Below, piece by piece: positions 11,758 through 23,900 of a stretch of DNA of 64,000 nt; position 1 is the stretch's first letter, and every line of letters starts with the position of its first letter. A program made the position numbers and the translations under genes. The stretch is from Sclerotinia nivalis (taxonomy: Eukaryota > Ascomycota > Leotiomycetes > Helotiales > Sclerotiniaceae). The DNA is taken from positions 1,364,001 to 1,428,000 of the forward strand of contig JAPEIS010000003.1 of assembly GCA_029531795.1 (NCBI GenBank). Direction: 5' to 3'. Below the pieces are notes generated by a model. That model was not told the DNA's origin. It worked only from the letters and a program-made list of their open reading frames with translations, and did not search any database.

Positions 11758-11904
11758 TATCACGAATTCGTAACCCGTTCCTAGCTAGTCTGCATAGCTG
11801 CCTAAGGCACCCATCCCCCATATAGTCGGCGCTCTTCCTAGCACCTTCTTTCTTCTTCGTAGAATATCATCATATCTTAAAAGCACCCTACCACCACCGT
11901 GATA
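11758..11904. mobile_element. LTR-like island, probable 3' LTR of the Gypsy element
   Basis: A 147-bp GC-normal island starts TATCACGA and ends CCGTGATA. Its first 19 bases resemble those of the 104-bp element, with transitions only. It lies just downstream of a purine-rich run, where a 3' LTR should begin. The flanking five bases (GATAC and ATATT) do not match, as expected if this is the LTR end of a larger element and not an independent insertion. Confidence 0.5.
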
Positions 11905-11909
11905 ATATT

Positions 11910-13690
11910 GATATATTTGAACTTCGTAGTTATTCGTTTGTTTTTATCAATTACCAATCTAATTGCTTATTGATTATTATAGAATATTGATATTGATTCT
12001 TTCATTGTAAAATCGATTTCTTTTAGAAAGTATAGAATTGCTATGGTTTCTTTTGATATACATTCAATACCGAATAGTTCAACTTTAATAATTGAGATAA
12101 TTATAATATCTTGCTTAGATGCTTTCTATACAATTAAGCTACCGAAAAGGAATATAATGTAATTTTGAGATGATTGATATATATCAAGATCATTTATGAA
12201 AAAAATGTCTGAGAAAACGAAAAGTTGTGATATCTGATCATTGTTGTATTGTATTGTAAGAAATCTTATATTCCAGAGATATTCAATATAATAGTTAATG
12301 ATTTTCATATATTCGGTCGATGGATTGATCAAATAATGATTTAGTTGTAAAACAGCGAATGAGATGTTTGCTTTTATTATAATTGTAGTATATAGGATTG
12401 ATTCTATTTTTTTTGATATAGTTTGATTATATATATAGGAGTCTGATCTGAGTTTTTCTGAAATATTATTATGAATAGTAGTATATATACTATTCTATTT
12501 GTTGTTTTAAATTTCTTAACAATTTTTTCAATATATATATTATAAGCTAGCTATAGCTTTTTCTTGGATCGATTACAAAGGATATATATTCTTAGAAATC
12601 ATTTTGTGTTTTCAAAATTATATAGTTTATATATAATTTTGATTTCTTTAATGATTTTGGTAGTAGCTAATTCGTTCTTTTTGTGATATATAATTTGAAT
12701 ATCATCTACAAAGAATAAGATCATGATAATGTATTTTGGATTTATATATAAATATAGTTTCTTTTTATATTATATCAATCCCAATTTTTCGAATATTCAA
12801 ATGAAATCTCTGAATTATATTGTTGAGGAATCACGGAGATTATATAGAGTTCGATCGATGATAACGTTTTTGTTGGGGATTTTGTAGCTATCAAAAAGAT
12901 GATATACAATTGGGGTACCAAAAAGATCATACAGAATGTTAACGAAGGTATTGATTATATTGTATTATTTTGTTTCGATATTATATTTGATGATGATTGT
13001 TATTACGATTCGGAATGATCGATTGGTTAGTGTAATGGTATAAGTAGTTTCAATAGTATTTTTAATCTGAAGGTCTTTTTGTATTATTAAACGAGAGTAG
13101 TAATAAGTGATTAAGCTTTGATCATTGTATTATATATAAATATTTATTAAAGAGGGATTGATTTTATAGATTTCGATCCGGAATCGATTTTATATTAGGT
13201 ATTTCTAGCTTTAAAGTTATTAATTTCAAAATCACAATCTTGTTTGAATTAATATCCTATTTGATGTTCTTTTAATTGATAATAAAAGCGGGGTAGTTTC
13301 GAAGTTATAGAAGTATGAATTCGAGGGAAAGGTATTGTTTGTGATTTATTGATTGTAGATTAAATGGATGATAATAATAGTCTTGTTTCAATTTCAGCGA
13401 TGATTATATTATGAATTATTACAAATTGAGAACGTTCTTTTATATCATCCATTTCAGATTGATTGTATTAGAAGATAGAATGGAAATCGTTAAGGCGATT
13501 TAATCCCGATGAATCTATTTTTTGTATGATAACAATTCCAATGTAAGATTCAGTGTTGAAATTATTTTTCTAGTAATATTGTTGTATGTGTAGTTGCCTT
13601 CGAATATGTATTGGTTGTTTTAGGATATAGTTTTGGAAGAGAGGTGATTCTGATTGGTAGTCGAATGATTGAAATTTAGATGGATTGATT
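11910..13690 (-). mobile_element. Ty1/Copia retrotransposon fragment, RIP-degraded, inverted
   Basis: On the minus strand, RT and RNase H of a Copia element are readable. The RT part shows IETK then NTFVN (near 12960), LFGTPIVYHLFD (near 12920) and the catalytic FFVDDIQIIY (about 12680-12715, Asp pair intact). The RNase H part at 12332-12126 contains NPSTEYMK, IEYLW, LFVFSDIFFINDLDIYQSSQ, matching the Copia pattern of SDASFAD..D..S.Q. Further upstream on this strand the sequence is too damaged to assign. The fragment points opposite to the other two elements and stops at the AT-rich boundary, so it is truncated or its 5' part is unrecognisable. Confidence 0.7.
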
Positions 13691-14296
13691 TAAACTCTAA
13701 ATATTTCAATTCTCATTAGATGAGTTTTCTTCGGTTTCCTTTTAAGATTATGAGTCCGCGAGTCTTTTATCAGTAAATCTGTAAACTCGTGAACAATAGC
13801 GTAGCCCCTACGAGGAGCAAAACTAGCAAATTTCACAGAAACTTTCTCCATCATGATCACGATCACAGCAATGAAATTCTCCACAACAATGTTCGAAACA
13901 AACGTGGCATTCATAGAGACATATTTCAGTCACCTAGTCGTCCAAAATGCGACCATGCTATGGTATAAGTAGAATAATAATAATACAACAAATCCAAACA
14001 ATTCAAACAACCAACTACTCATCAATTTTCCTCCGGGAAAAAAATCCCAAAAAAATTTCACTAGAAGTCAACAAAAAGTTCCAAATTCCAAACAAAAACA
14101 ACGCAAGTAGCACATCCTGCGCTTCAAAATGCCAAACAAGTCCAGATATTTCCATGCCTTTTTACCATACCATCATTGCCAGGTCGTTCCATCAAAGATA
14201 TAAGGAAAAGAATATCTATGGATACATGCGTGTGCCGACAATTGTCTAATCGTCATGTCCGTCGACGGAATTCCAACATTCATAAGAGAAGAGAAT
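13691..14296. other. Boundary and chitinase 3' flank
   Basis: Base composition changes within a few tens of bases at about 13690, from AT-rich with many stops to ordinary. The following 600 bases hold no gene I can support. A 74-codon frame on the minus strand (13914-13690) has no recognisable features. The stretch includes the 3' untranslated region of the chitinase gene. Confidence 0.5.
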
Positions 14297-15618
14297 TTAC
14301 TCGCAGCCAGACCACCATTCATCCGTCTTAACACACTTGGATCCGGATGCACACTCAGTTGGTCCGCTGTATCCTTCACCACCACATTGGCTCCATTGTG
14401 CGACAGTTCCGGAAGAGGAAGAGGAAGTGGCGGATGCGGCGGCGGATTTAACGCCGGTTTGACCATCATTAGCCTTGGTGACGGTAGCAGTAGCAACGGC
14501 CTTGGAGGAGGTAATGGTAGACTTGACTTTGGTGGTGAGGGTGGATCCGACGGCAGTGTTTGAAGCCTTGGCAGAGGTGACAGAGGCCTTGGATGTAGTT
14601 GCAGCGGCAGATCCTGAAGCAGGGGTACCTCCAAGTGCCTTGTTGATATTGGCAAGGTAACCAGAGTTGCCGATCAAAGTAACCATATCCCAAGCCATGA
14701 CACCGCCGAAGCTCTTGAATGTCTTGGAGTAAGTGATCACATCAGTGAGGGTAGCCTGGTCAACGTATCCAACAGTGGCAGCGCTGCTGCTACCTGGGAT
14801 ACCAACGAAAACCTTAACATTCTTGTTTTTGGAGGTGTTTGAAGCCCAGGTATCCCAGGTGGCCATGTTGAAAACGCTTTGAGTAGTGCTTCCCTTAACA
14901 AATTTGTTGAGACCACAGTTGTTGTTGTAAAATTGAACGAAGACAGCGTCGAAGGAGACCGCACCTTGAAGGAAGGATGTATCGGCTTGATCGGGGTAAG
15001 GGCATTGTGGAGCGGCAGTCAAATAGTATTTCTTGCTGGTCTCAGCATCAGAGAGAGTGCGAAGCTCTTGAGCAAAGACGTCCAAGTTGGCAAGGCCTGG
15101 GGTTTCGATATCAAAATCGAAACCATCGACGACGGCGTCACCGAATGGTCTAGTAGTAGAGGATGAAGCTCTGGGACCGAAAGCAGCCCAGACATTCTTG
15201 GCCGCAGTGGTGGCGGCACTAGAACTTGAGAGTTCATTTTCGGTATAGGTGGCTCCTCCAATGGAGAGGAGAATGGTCTTACCCATGCCTTGGCAAGTGA
15301 CGATATCCTTTCCGACTTGGGTGGGATCAGCGTTTCCGACATTGACAGTCAGCTTGTTGATGGAGATCAAGAAAGCGATGGGAATGATGTCAAAATCAGC
15401 ACCTGTTAAGATTTGTTAGTACTTTCCTTACGTTTCTTCAACAGTACAGACTAGGGGAAAATCTTACTTGAGCAATATGATGCGAGCGTGCCTTGGTTAG
15501 GACCTTGGCCCCAGTAGATAGCAACATTGTTTGAAGCGGTTGTGCTGAAACCAGCAAAGGCAGATGGAAGGGATGCAAGCATGCTTGCAAACCCGATGAG
15601 ACTTTTTGTTGAGTACAT
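14297..15618 (-). CDS. Secreted GH18 class III-type chitinase with C-terminal CBM1
   Basis: Two exons (15618-15468 and 15402-14297) joined across a 65-bp GT-AG intron give 418 residues. The start at 15618 is preferred to an in-frame ATG 15 codons upstream because it puts a signal peptide (residues 1-22, ending AFA) at the N-terminus. The GH18 barrel follows: NVAIYWGQG (31-39), LLSIGGA (about 95-101) and the catalytic DGFDFDIE at 143-150, whose last Glu is the acid/base of the DxxDxDxE motif. AWDM lies late in the barrel. A Ser/Thr/Ala/Lys-rich linker (about 310-380) leads to a CBM1 (last 33 residues) with the family cysteines. It should cleave beta-1,4-GlcNAc links in chitin outside the cell. 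It is the first gene next to the transposon block. Confidence 0.9.
15403..15467 (-). other. Chitinase intron
   Basis: The donor reads GTAAGA and the acceptor AACAG. Splicing joins YCS to the ADFDIIPIAF segment through a split Ser codon, restoring the normal GH18 N-terminal strand. Confidence 0.85.
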
Positions 15619-18600
15619 GATGAAATGAGGTAGATAAAAAAACGTAACGAACTTAAATTCCAAATGAAGTTATGAAGTTATGAAGGAGAGTAATGGGATA
15701 AAAATCCGAAAATGAAAAAAAATGAATGTGGGTAGGAAATGAACGTGGGTAGGAAATGAACGTGGGTAGGAAATGAATGTGAGTAGTTGTTGTTGATGAT
15801 GCTTCAGTTTCCGAGCCGGGAGAGCATACTTATATCTATTTCATCTCGAGACCGATGAGCTGATTTTACATCTGGATAACATCAAAAGGCTCCCGTTTCC
15901 AAGCATTTCATTTGCCATGAATAGATCATGACGAACTACGCCTTCCTGGAGCAGGTTCTCGTTGCAGTGGGATCAAATATGAGATGAAATTCAAATACTA
16001 TGTCAAGCGACCCCAGTCACAACCTACAAGCCCAAGATTCCTTCAAAGTAGATATGTCAATCGGGTAGTTGATTATGAAAGTGATGCAGCTTCCTGATGA
16101 GACGATTTTTCCTCATACTTAGGCATTCAAGCTGTAATGCTATTGGATATTAAACAATGTGTTTTGGAATCGGGAGATTCGATGCTCCCGAAGGATTGAA
16201 CGTTCGTTTGCCATTTGAGGACTCGGTGGAACTTAAGGGGCCAAAATTTTGTCAGCAAAATTTTGTCAGCCCTAGATGCCATACTTTCGTACAATCTCGA
16301 GAAATTTGTAGACCTGGTATTGAGAAGAACGGCCAGTTTCTGCTAGAAAATATTGGTATTAATCATTATGCATTCTTGTGTTTCTTTTTTGCTCGCGTAT
16401 GACACTTGTCAAGCACGTATCTCAAGGCACAACAAATATTGCGTCTGCTATTTCCTCCCAAACATTCTGACTACAAATATCTCAGGATTAGACGATATTG
16501 TCCGTGTTGGTTACTGGGTGAGTTATTCAAAGATGATGTGGCGGAGGAAAACCTTAAGTGGCATATAATTCTAATATGAGGCTCTAAAAATGTAGAGCGT
16601 TTCACTCTATGCAGTGACGACTCTGCAGTATGTTCAATTAGGTATTGATAGCGATATTGAATCTATAATTGTCCGTAAGTAGATAATTAATTACACAGTG
16701 AAAAACTGCCGACTTACGACATCAAAGCTCATAAATATATATATATAGCATTGCGACACGATCATGGCCATGACCTGGATGAAGAACCAGCAGCCGGGTC
16801 GTCTAGATCAAAGCACCAATCATGTGCATGTCGTTTTAGTAGCACATGGAGGAAGTAAAATCCTGATTGGGAGTCAGCATCGACAAAGCTAGAAGCTTGT
16901 TGTAACGTTGCCAGGTTCCTGTCCTCGGTTTGAAATTAAGGATTCGGGTACTAACCTTACGGCTGAGCTCCTAACGTCGACCCCATATCTGCTTTCATAT
17001 GCATGCAGAAAAGGAAATGTGATCTGCAGAATCTTGAGGAACAATGAACCTCATCTCACAAACGTCGCATTCGATGCCCGCGTTTACACAATCAATGTGG
17101 ATCGATGAGATGCTGGAGGAGTGCAGAAGTTTACCCCACGCATGATTCAGTTGGGGAGGCTTTATGCTTACATAATGACTCAGGTCGCCTCATTCCTGCC
17201 CCTGAAGCTAAACCCCTTTAAACCTGTTGAACTTTCATATAAAACGAGTCAGCCGCGAAGGATTGAGGTTCTGCTGGTAATTTACTTTTCCACGTCGAAT
17301 GATGATTAGAAAAATTATATTCTCGAAAACACGTGAAAATCTTACGCCGAGCAAAACATTGTCCCCACACATCAGGAATTCCGAGAATCATTTGCTGACT
17401 AGATAATTAGATGGAGGATTCTTCCTTCTTGATTAGTTTTATAACTACAAAGATTTATAATCCATAATTCCTCCCGTCTATTCTTGATTTTAAGCTTCTG
17501 ACTACCTTCCCAATATCATTGTTTTGTATTTTACCCCCTTCATCTCAATGCACATCAGATGATCAAGGAATACAATGTTTACGATGTCTTGAAGTACTTC
17601 ATCTAGGTAATGCCTATTGTCGGTATATTGTTTAAAGCTTATATGAATTCTCAGAGGAATGTACAGGAGTAACCATCCGTTCTTGCTATCTTTATCCTAA
17701 TCCTTCGTACAGCGAATTACAATCCCATTTACATCTACCGGCATGAGTTTCATCATGTTCACGTTACATCTCGTACTCCACATTCCATACTTGATACTGG
17801 CATTTCCGTAAAGATTTACCTTTAGCAGTAGAAGGCTTTCTCTAGATTGCACGAAAATTGTGGCAAAGTAACTTATCCAATTTCCCCGTGAAAGCCTGTC
17901 TTTTGATGAAAGAGAAGTTCTCAATCTGACAGAAGCTAACTTCCCATTGAGGCTGATGATACAGTTGTTCCATTTCTTGTCTGACTTTTTTTATCTATCT
18001 CTCATAAGCATCATCTACTTTTAGGTCAGCACTCATGTCTTCCAAGACTGATTTCACGATAGTTTATGATTCTCTTACTTGATGGATGCAAGTAGACACC
18101 TACGGCATACGAACTCAGCCCCAAACGTATTCCAAATCTATGAGAATAGTTTTGATCAGTCTTCCTCTCAAAGAACTAAGTATAGCACAAGTTGTCATGC
18201 TCATTATCCACATCGGAATTCCGGATTCTAGAAGTTAAGTCATGCTCCGCTTCGTCAAATAGAGTATCTCTTGATAGCTTATTCGTATCTCAATTGCCGG
18301 CACGGTGATGCTGAAATCAAGTGATTGTTGTGCGAGCATGACTACAGCGGCCTAGAAAGTATCTAGAAGCAGTCAGCCACAGCTTGATAATTCTTAAAAT
18401 TAACTGCAAGGGACTTTCGACTGTGTGTATTTCATGCACATTGATGGTGAAGTGCACCAGGGAGTATACTCGAAAAAGCAATTTGAGATTTGGGCATAAC
18501 CATATTCTTAGATTGATCTTTCGTAAAATTGAAGGCATGATAAAGATAATCATAAGGAGATGAGATTAAACCATTTACACGGAAGCAATCGAAGTCGAAT

Positions 18601-19051
18601 TAATTATCATTCCGGAAGTTGGACAACGTTCCATGAAGCCATACATCTACTAAAATGCTTAATCGAAAACTATCAATGATTTCTACCTACCCACAAAATA
18701 GACTAGATAAACAGCACAACATACCATACTTCTTTCCAAACTTTGAATATCTAAACTTGTGAGGCCTTTTGTTTGTCAAGCACCAATTGGAACATTGAAA
18801 AGTTCGATGATATTCGATTGTTCTTTCCCAATATGCGTATTTGTTTGTAAGTACTTGCTTCTTTCCATAATATAGAACAGCTCTTCCCCAATGTGTAATC
18901 TCATCCGTATATATTCATACCTTCCCATGGTTTGGACTGCTCTTTCCCTACCTGCTTATTCCTCATATTCGCCAATCGATCTGATATCTGAAGAACCATT
19001 GCTCCAATGTAACTTTCAAAGTATCACAACAATCCAAACAATCCATTAAGC
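15619..19051. other. Intergenic, 3.4 kb, no supported gene
   Basis: The first 250 bases are the chitinase promoter, including a 17-bp minisatellite. Beyond that are several open frames of 60-80 codons on both strands without recognisable motifs, codon pattern or signal. A 15-base direct repeat with core AAAATTTTGTCAGC occurs twice at about 16242-16271. Nothing else stands out. Confidence 0.5.
15721..15786. repeat. 17-bp minisatellite, about 4 units
   Basis: The unit AATGAACGTGGGTAGGA is repeated nearly four times with C/T changes, about 100 bases upstream of the chitinase start codon. Confidence 0.85.
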
Positions 19052-20549
19052 ATGTCTTTGGAGCCCCCCGAGAACGATATCACTGGAGATTCAACCCCAA
19101 ATCTCACCGATAGTGACGATAGTGATTTGAGCGATGACACAGTTGATCGTCAGTTATCGGCCAAGTTCCTACCTGAGTATGTAGTGCCATGACCCTTTCC
19201 TGCAGAAGCTAATTCGAAGCAGGAACACTAAGTTCGATTTCGTTCTCCTCGATGTCTTCACTCGAACTTCCGGAAAGGGTCGTCGAATTGCAATAATCGT
19301 TCTCGATGGAGAAAAAGCTGAATTCCTTCTACCTCTTGAGAGAAAATTGCTCGTCGAACATTACGACTGTCCAGCTATTATTTTATACTCGAGGAGTGAT
19401 GGAAAGTCTCAGTTCTTTATTGAAAATTACTGCAAAGATGATGCCAGAACCGATTGGGAACCATTCGAGACGTCACATGGTGTTCTTGCGCTGAATTATC
19501 TTTTGGACGCAACAGACGCACAATTCAACGATCGAAAAGTGGGTAAACATATTCGGACATTTCTAGGTGGTGCCAAAGATTTTGTGGCTATAAACTATCC
19601 TCAACAGCATTATGTACAACTAGAAAAGCAGCGGGTAGATGATTGGTTTGAAATAATGCCATATCGAGCAGGATGCGATACGGCGTTTGATGATAGGACG
19701 ATGGAATATAGGAGGGTGCACCTTTCAAATTCGACGATCATTGATGCCAACTTCGCGGACGAGGTAAGAAACGATATTTCCAGGAATCCAGTTTTTGTCC
19801 ATCAATTCGGAGCTATTGGATTCACTCTCATAAATCTGTATACAATCCACAATTTCAACCACATAACAAGTGGAATCCCAGACGCTTTGGTAAAGCAAGC
19901 TTTATCAGCCAATGAAGATGACGAAAATCCTTTTGTAGGAGTTAACGCGGGTACGATATTCTTCTATATTTCACCACGATTGTGTGAAGAAAGGACGAAC
20001 AATGAAAATAACAATGAGCTGATATACGATCTTTATGAAATACACGGCAAAATTGTGGCCCCCTTCCCAGATGATCCAAGTATTGGCACTGCGGCAACCA
20101 CCCTTGCGGCCTACCTTGCATTATACTTATCCGAGCACGACATTCTATGTCGCGAAAGTCATGAAAGAGAGTTGAACATTGGCGATCACAGGATATCGAT
20201 ATTCTTGATGCGATTGGATACTGCCAACAGTACCAAAAATCAAGAATGTCGAGTTGAAGTTGTGGTGGAGACAGAGGTTGATGCTCTTTTGAAGATCAAG
20301 ATTACCGAACTCAAGTTTGGAGCTCCAGTTACATTGGTGAAACGCGAATCGATGGAGGTGTCTCGTCGATGTCTGAATACGGAATTTAACCTATGGAAGG
20401 CAGGTTTTAGACGTGCTGATGAGGTAATGGAGGATTACTTTGGACCTGTTAATGAGTTTAGTGGGGAGGGCGTAGGGAGTTTGTTACCATTGTGCAGGAA
20501 GGAAAGAAAGTACCTAGCTCGTTTGTTTAAGGAAGAGTTGGGACCATAG
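19052..20549 (+). CDS. Divergent PhzF-like (DapF-fold) protein
   Basis: Exon 19052-19176 and exon 19223-20549 join across a 46-bp intron (donor GTATGT, CTAAT branch, acceptor GCAG) and give 483 residues. The N-terminal 40 residues are acidic and Ser/Asp-rich. From residue 46 the pattern FDFVLLDVFT, then IAIIVLD, resembles the start of PhzF-like proteins, and DDPSIGTAATTLAAYL (about 325-340) resembles the hallmark EDPATGSA...L..YL block. The last 80 residues carry a beta-rich segment and GAPVTLV (about 416-422). The conserved SE(T) site that supplies the catalytic Glu in PhzF is not seen; the matching stretch reads DCPAIILYS. At 483 residues it is much longer than usual (about 280-300). An enzymatic role is therefore doubtful. 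Confidence 0.6.
19177..19222 (+). other. Intron of the PhzF-like gene
   Basis: This 46-bp intron runs from GTATGT to AAGCAG, with GCTAATT about 12 bases before the 3' end. Splicing keeps the frame and joins FLPE to NTKFDF. An earlier AG (ending 19205) would give only 29 bases, too short. Confidence 0.7.
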
Positions 20550-22696
20550 TAATACGGTAGAAGAATACTTATATTGAGATGAAGGAGAAGGTGTACTTAG
20601 TATCAATTATAGAATAAATTGCAATCCACAATGGCAGAATAGGCTATTCATTGTCGGATTTAATTTTACATTGAAGGGCTATATGAGGCTTGCTTTGACA
20701 TGGAAATACCTCAAGGGAGCTTTCAATTTCTAAATCCAGATTCAAACATTGAAAGGCGAAATAATACTTCTATATCCGAGCGAGCTTTCCATTGTCCGCG
20801 TCGAGATTCATATATAAAAGAGTGCTTTGAGACCTCCAAGCGTAAGAAGTCTTACTATTGTCCAAATCCAGACTCGAACATTGAAGAATGACATGAAGCA
20901 TGGGAGAATATCATGAGGCATCGAGGCTTGAGTGACCATTTAACTTCCAATTTCAAATGCAGATTCCGATAATGAATCTATGACAGGGCACCTACACCTC
21001 GGATAATATTTAATCGTGGAATTTAAACATAGACATTAAAGAGTGATGTGATGTGAGGTCTCTAAGTATGGAACATCATTTGTTTATCCAATTCTAGATC
21101 AACCCTAGATCCAAACATTGAAGAGTGACATGAGGTTTCATCAGAGCCATACTTTGAACTTAAGAAGCGGATCATTCGAATTTCCAAATGTAGATCCGGA
21201 TATTAAAGAGTAGGTAGGTAGTATGTAACGTCTACCTGCAATAATTCGCGCTGTCCGTATCCAGCTTCAAATATCGAGAGGTGTCAGAAGGTATTAAATT
21301 ACCAAGGCTATGCTATTGCGCAGAGCACTATTGAATGAGGAGTAGCTGTAGGATAGAGACACGAATATCCGTCTTCCCAGAGTATGCAATAATCCAGACA
21401 AGCAGTCCAATAGTTCTAATGAGAAAGAAGCTTTGGGTTTATGAATTCGAATGAAACGTTTAAATTTTAGGTATGAAATGAAGAATTATGTTCAAATACT
21501 TAAAACTTTTTATATATTGAGTTCAAATCAATAAATTCTAGGTTTTCAAATATTGAAGAAGCTGAAAGTTCATACCTAGCTTGTCTACTAGTCTAGAAAA
21601 GACTATTGAACACTTTGTAGTTTTATCCCCAAAGGTCATATTGAAACTCTGCGATTTGGAGATGATCGTGGAGGAAGATCACGGAGGAATGTCGATACAT
21701 ACACATGCCCCCAATCATCAATCCTAAATATCATCTCCAATATCACCTCCCTTCTTATAATTATATATATAATTACACCGTGTAATTATACTATATAAAG
21801 AAAAATTCACAATACCAATTAAACCAAACATTCCTTCCCACCGGCATTAAAATCCTCTAGGACCCATGCAGCTCCAAATCACTCTGTAAACCAAATCGTC
21901 CCGATCCATTCATATCTACATTTTGATGTTTTGAACCTATTCGCAGATCCCATATCGAGTTACCGTCGAGTAGGGAGGTTAATACCTTTAGCATCGTTTG
22001 TGTTTGTTGATGAAAGGGCTCGGGTAGGAAGGGTAGTGCGGGAAAATGAATTATTTCATTGCACATGTATGGTGTTATCGCAGCTATTTAAAGTACTCTC
22101 TCTTATTTTGGGATATTCGCGCGGATCAGTAAAGGCATAATGATGTAAGTGTGAATAAGGTCGAAAGTTCGTGGTAAAATTGTTTTACCTGATGTGAATG
22201 AGCGATTTTGATATTTTGTGCAATGAGGCTGGTTGCGATAACATGATATTGCCGTCTCGATCTGAATATAAACAAGTTCCTATCTTACAATATACTGCGT
22301 CAAATTTTTTAAATAACAGAATAGATTCGATATATTTTGGACGATACTCAAATCAAGGAAAAGTTTATATATGCCATCAATTTTTCAAAATTGAAGCATA
22401 TCGTGCTCTGAGAAGAGTTATATGATTATTCCATTATCCACTACAACAGAACAACGAGTCCAAAAACAGAATACGTACTTACTTATTTACATTCAACAAT
22501 TACTCTATAGAATATAAAAAGCCAATCACGACAAAAGCAAACGATGAATAGATAACAGTTACTCTAAAAAAGGAACAAAAGGCGAGACCACCAAAACCAA
22601 AAGTATCAATTTCCATCAACCAAAAACACAAACAAAAGCCCGCCCACCAATAACCATAACCAAACCGAAAAAAAAGCCAAAAAGGAAAGCTGTAAA
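20550..22696. other. Intergenic, 2.1 kb, with a decayed repeat array
   Basis: Apart from the diverged repeat array at 20620-21290, this stretch holds only short open frames without recognisable features. An AT-rich palindromic patch with TATATATAATTACACCGTG lies near 21767-21800. Confidence 0.5.
20620..21290. repeat. Diverged tandem repeat, roughly 60-90 bp unit
   Basis: About eight imperfect copies of a module with core CCAGATTCAAACATTGAAG, often followed by AGTGACATGAGG, recur near 20640, 20735, 20790, 20865, 20950, 21115, 21190 and 21255. Spacing varies and copies differ, so this is an old minisatellite or a cluster of short insertions. It starts directly after the PhzF-like gene. Confidence 0.6.
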
Positions 22697-22792
22697 TGCA
22701 ACTGCCGTGAATCGAACACGAACCTCCACCTAGACTTCACCGTTGTGAACGGATATGGAAGGGTGGAATCCTAACCATTGGACCACAGAAGC
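22697..22792 (-). tRNA. tRNA-Gly(UCC)-like gene with 24-nt intron
   Basis: On the minus strand the D-arm GTCCAATGGTTAGGAT, the anticodon stem CCACC/GGTGG and the T-arm TCGTG-TTCGATT-CACGG fit the tRNA model. The anticodon loop, once the insert at 22755-22732 is removed, is CTTCCAA with anticodon TCC. The insert sits after position 37, as nuclear tRNA introns do, and its GAAG can pair with CTTC of the anticodon loop. The internal boxes are good (TGGTCCAATGG; GTTCGATTC) and T-runs follow at about 22678-22682 and 22668-22675. The acceptor stem GCTTCTG/CAGTTGC has two T-T mismatches (3-70 and 4-69), so it may be diverging or non-functional. Confidence 0.75.
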
Positions 22793-23589
22793 TGAGCGAC
22801 CGTTTGCTTTGTTTGATGGAGTGAGTGGGTGAACTTGGGATTATATTGTTGGAGAAATTGAGAGTGGGGAGGAAGGTGATTGGTTGATTGGGTGGGAAAA
22901 ATGGGGAGCTCGGATACGGTTCTTCGATTGGAGATTCAATCCCATTTATATCAGTTTCTTACTTACCACTCACAACATCCGCCTTCAGATATCAGATACA
23001 AAGCATCTAACATTTTCTCGTCCCAATAGTCCATATACACCGACCCACTAGAGTATACTTCATACAATTTCCAAATATATTCCAGGTAGGTAGGTAATAA
23101 ACACTTCTCCACCCAACAACTCCCTAACCCTCAATTTGCCAAACTGCTTATCGATTAGATCCCAACACTATCTCATCTGCCTCTTCCACATCCAATATAC
23201 AAATACAAATATAAATACTTAACATCGTATTTAAGCTATCCAATTCTTTCTATATAAACTCTATAGGTAGATAGATAGATAGATAATTTATATTAATAAT
23301 AATAATATATCATTGTCAAGATTCTAGATTATATTTTATTAATATTGTATGCTCCCTGTCTAGGTATAGAACACACCGATTTCTTCAAAATCAAATCTGA
23401 TCAAACCATTCAAACTATCAACTCTTCAATCAAATATTTACCATCGAAACCCTAACCTTGTTATTTGAAACTCCAGCTCTTAGCTATACATCACTATACA
23501 AACTCACAAAGTATATCCCATTATCAATCATATCTCCATCCCTAATCATTATATCAAACCATCTCAAATTCTCCAAACTCTTCAAACTC

Positions 23590-23900
23590 ACCTCCCAAAC
23601 TCAACTCCCAAACCATTTCCCCCTACAATTCTATCAACAATACCCAATATTCCATGTATTCCATATTCCATATTCCCTCCCCTCCCCTCCCCTTCCAAAT
23701 CACCCTACAAAACCAAACCAAACTCCCCAACATCCCCAACATCCCCCTCCCCCCTTCCCCCTCCCTCTCCCCCCTTCCTCCACCCACCCACCCAACCTCC
23801 CAAACCCTCAAATCAATCAATCAATCAATCCATCCATCTCCTCCCCTCCCCTCCCCTTCATTCCACTACAAATATATAAACCCAACAAACAAAAGATGCC
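23590..23900. repeat. Polypyrimidine tract
   Basis: The plus strand is very rich in C and T, with blocks such as CCTCCCCTCCCCTCCCC. Such homopyrimidine runs can adopt triplex DNA. No coding signal is evident. Confidence 0.6.

Larger units (their letters stand above)
6281..11904 (+). mobile_element. Ty3/Gypsy LTR retrotransposon, RIP-degraded, no 5' LTR seen
   Basis: The order on the plus strand is gag with a CCHC knuckle (6472-6522), aspartic protease (DNGYSGKTFI near 7180), reverse transcriptase (KLDIIAIFNK near 8785; YLDN at 8980-8991), RNase H (near 9427-9680), integrase (about 10140-10740) and a degenerate tail region to about 11400. Protease-RT-RNase H-integrase is the Ty3/Gypsy order. 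Three of the four zinc-knuckle ligands read as Tyr, and the RT catalytic LDD reads LDN, both explained by G-to-A or C-to-T change. A purine-rich run (GAAGAAAAAGA, 11744-11754) precedes an LTR-like island at 11758. No matching 5' LTR is visible near 6281, where the element abuts the LINE tail. It is dead. Confidence 0.8.

Noticed and set aside
15616..15663. Upstream in-frame ATG of the chitinase at 15663
   Set aside because: Starting there would place 15 extra residues before the signal peptide; the start at 15618 gives a normal secretion signal.
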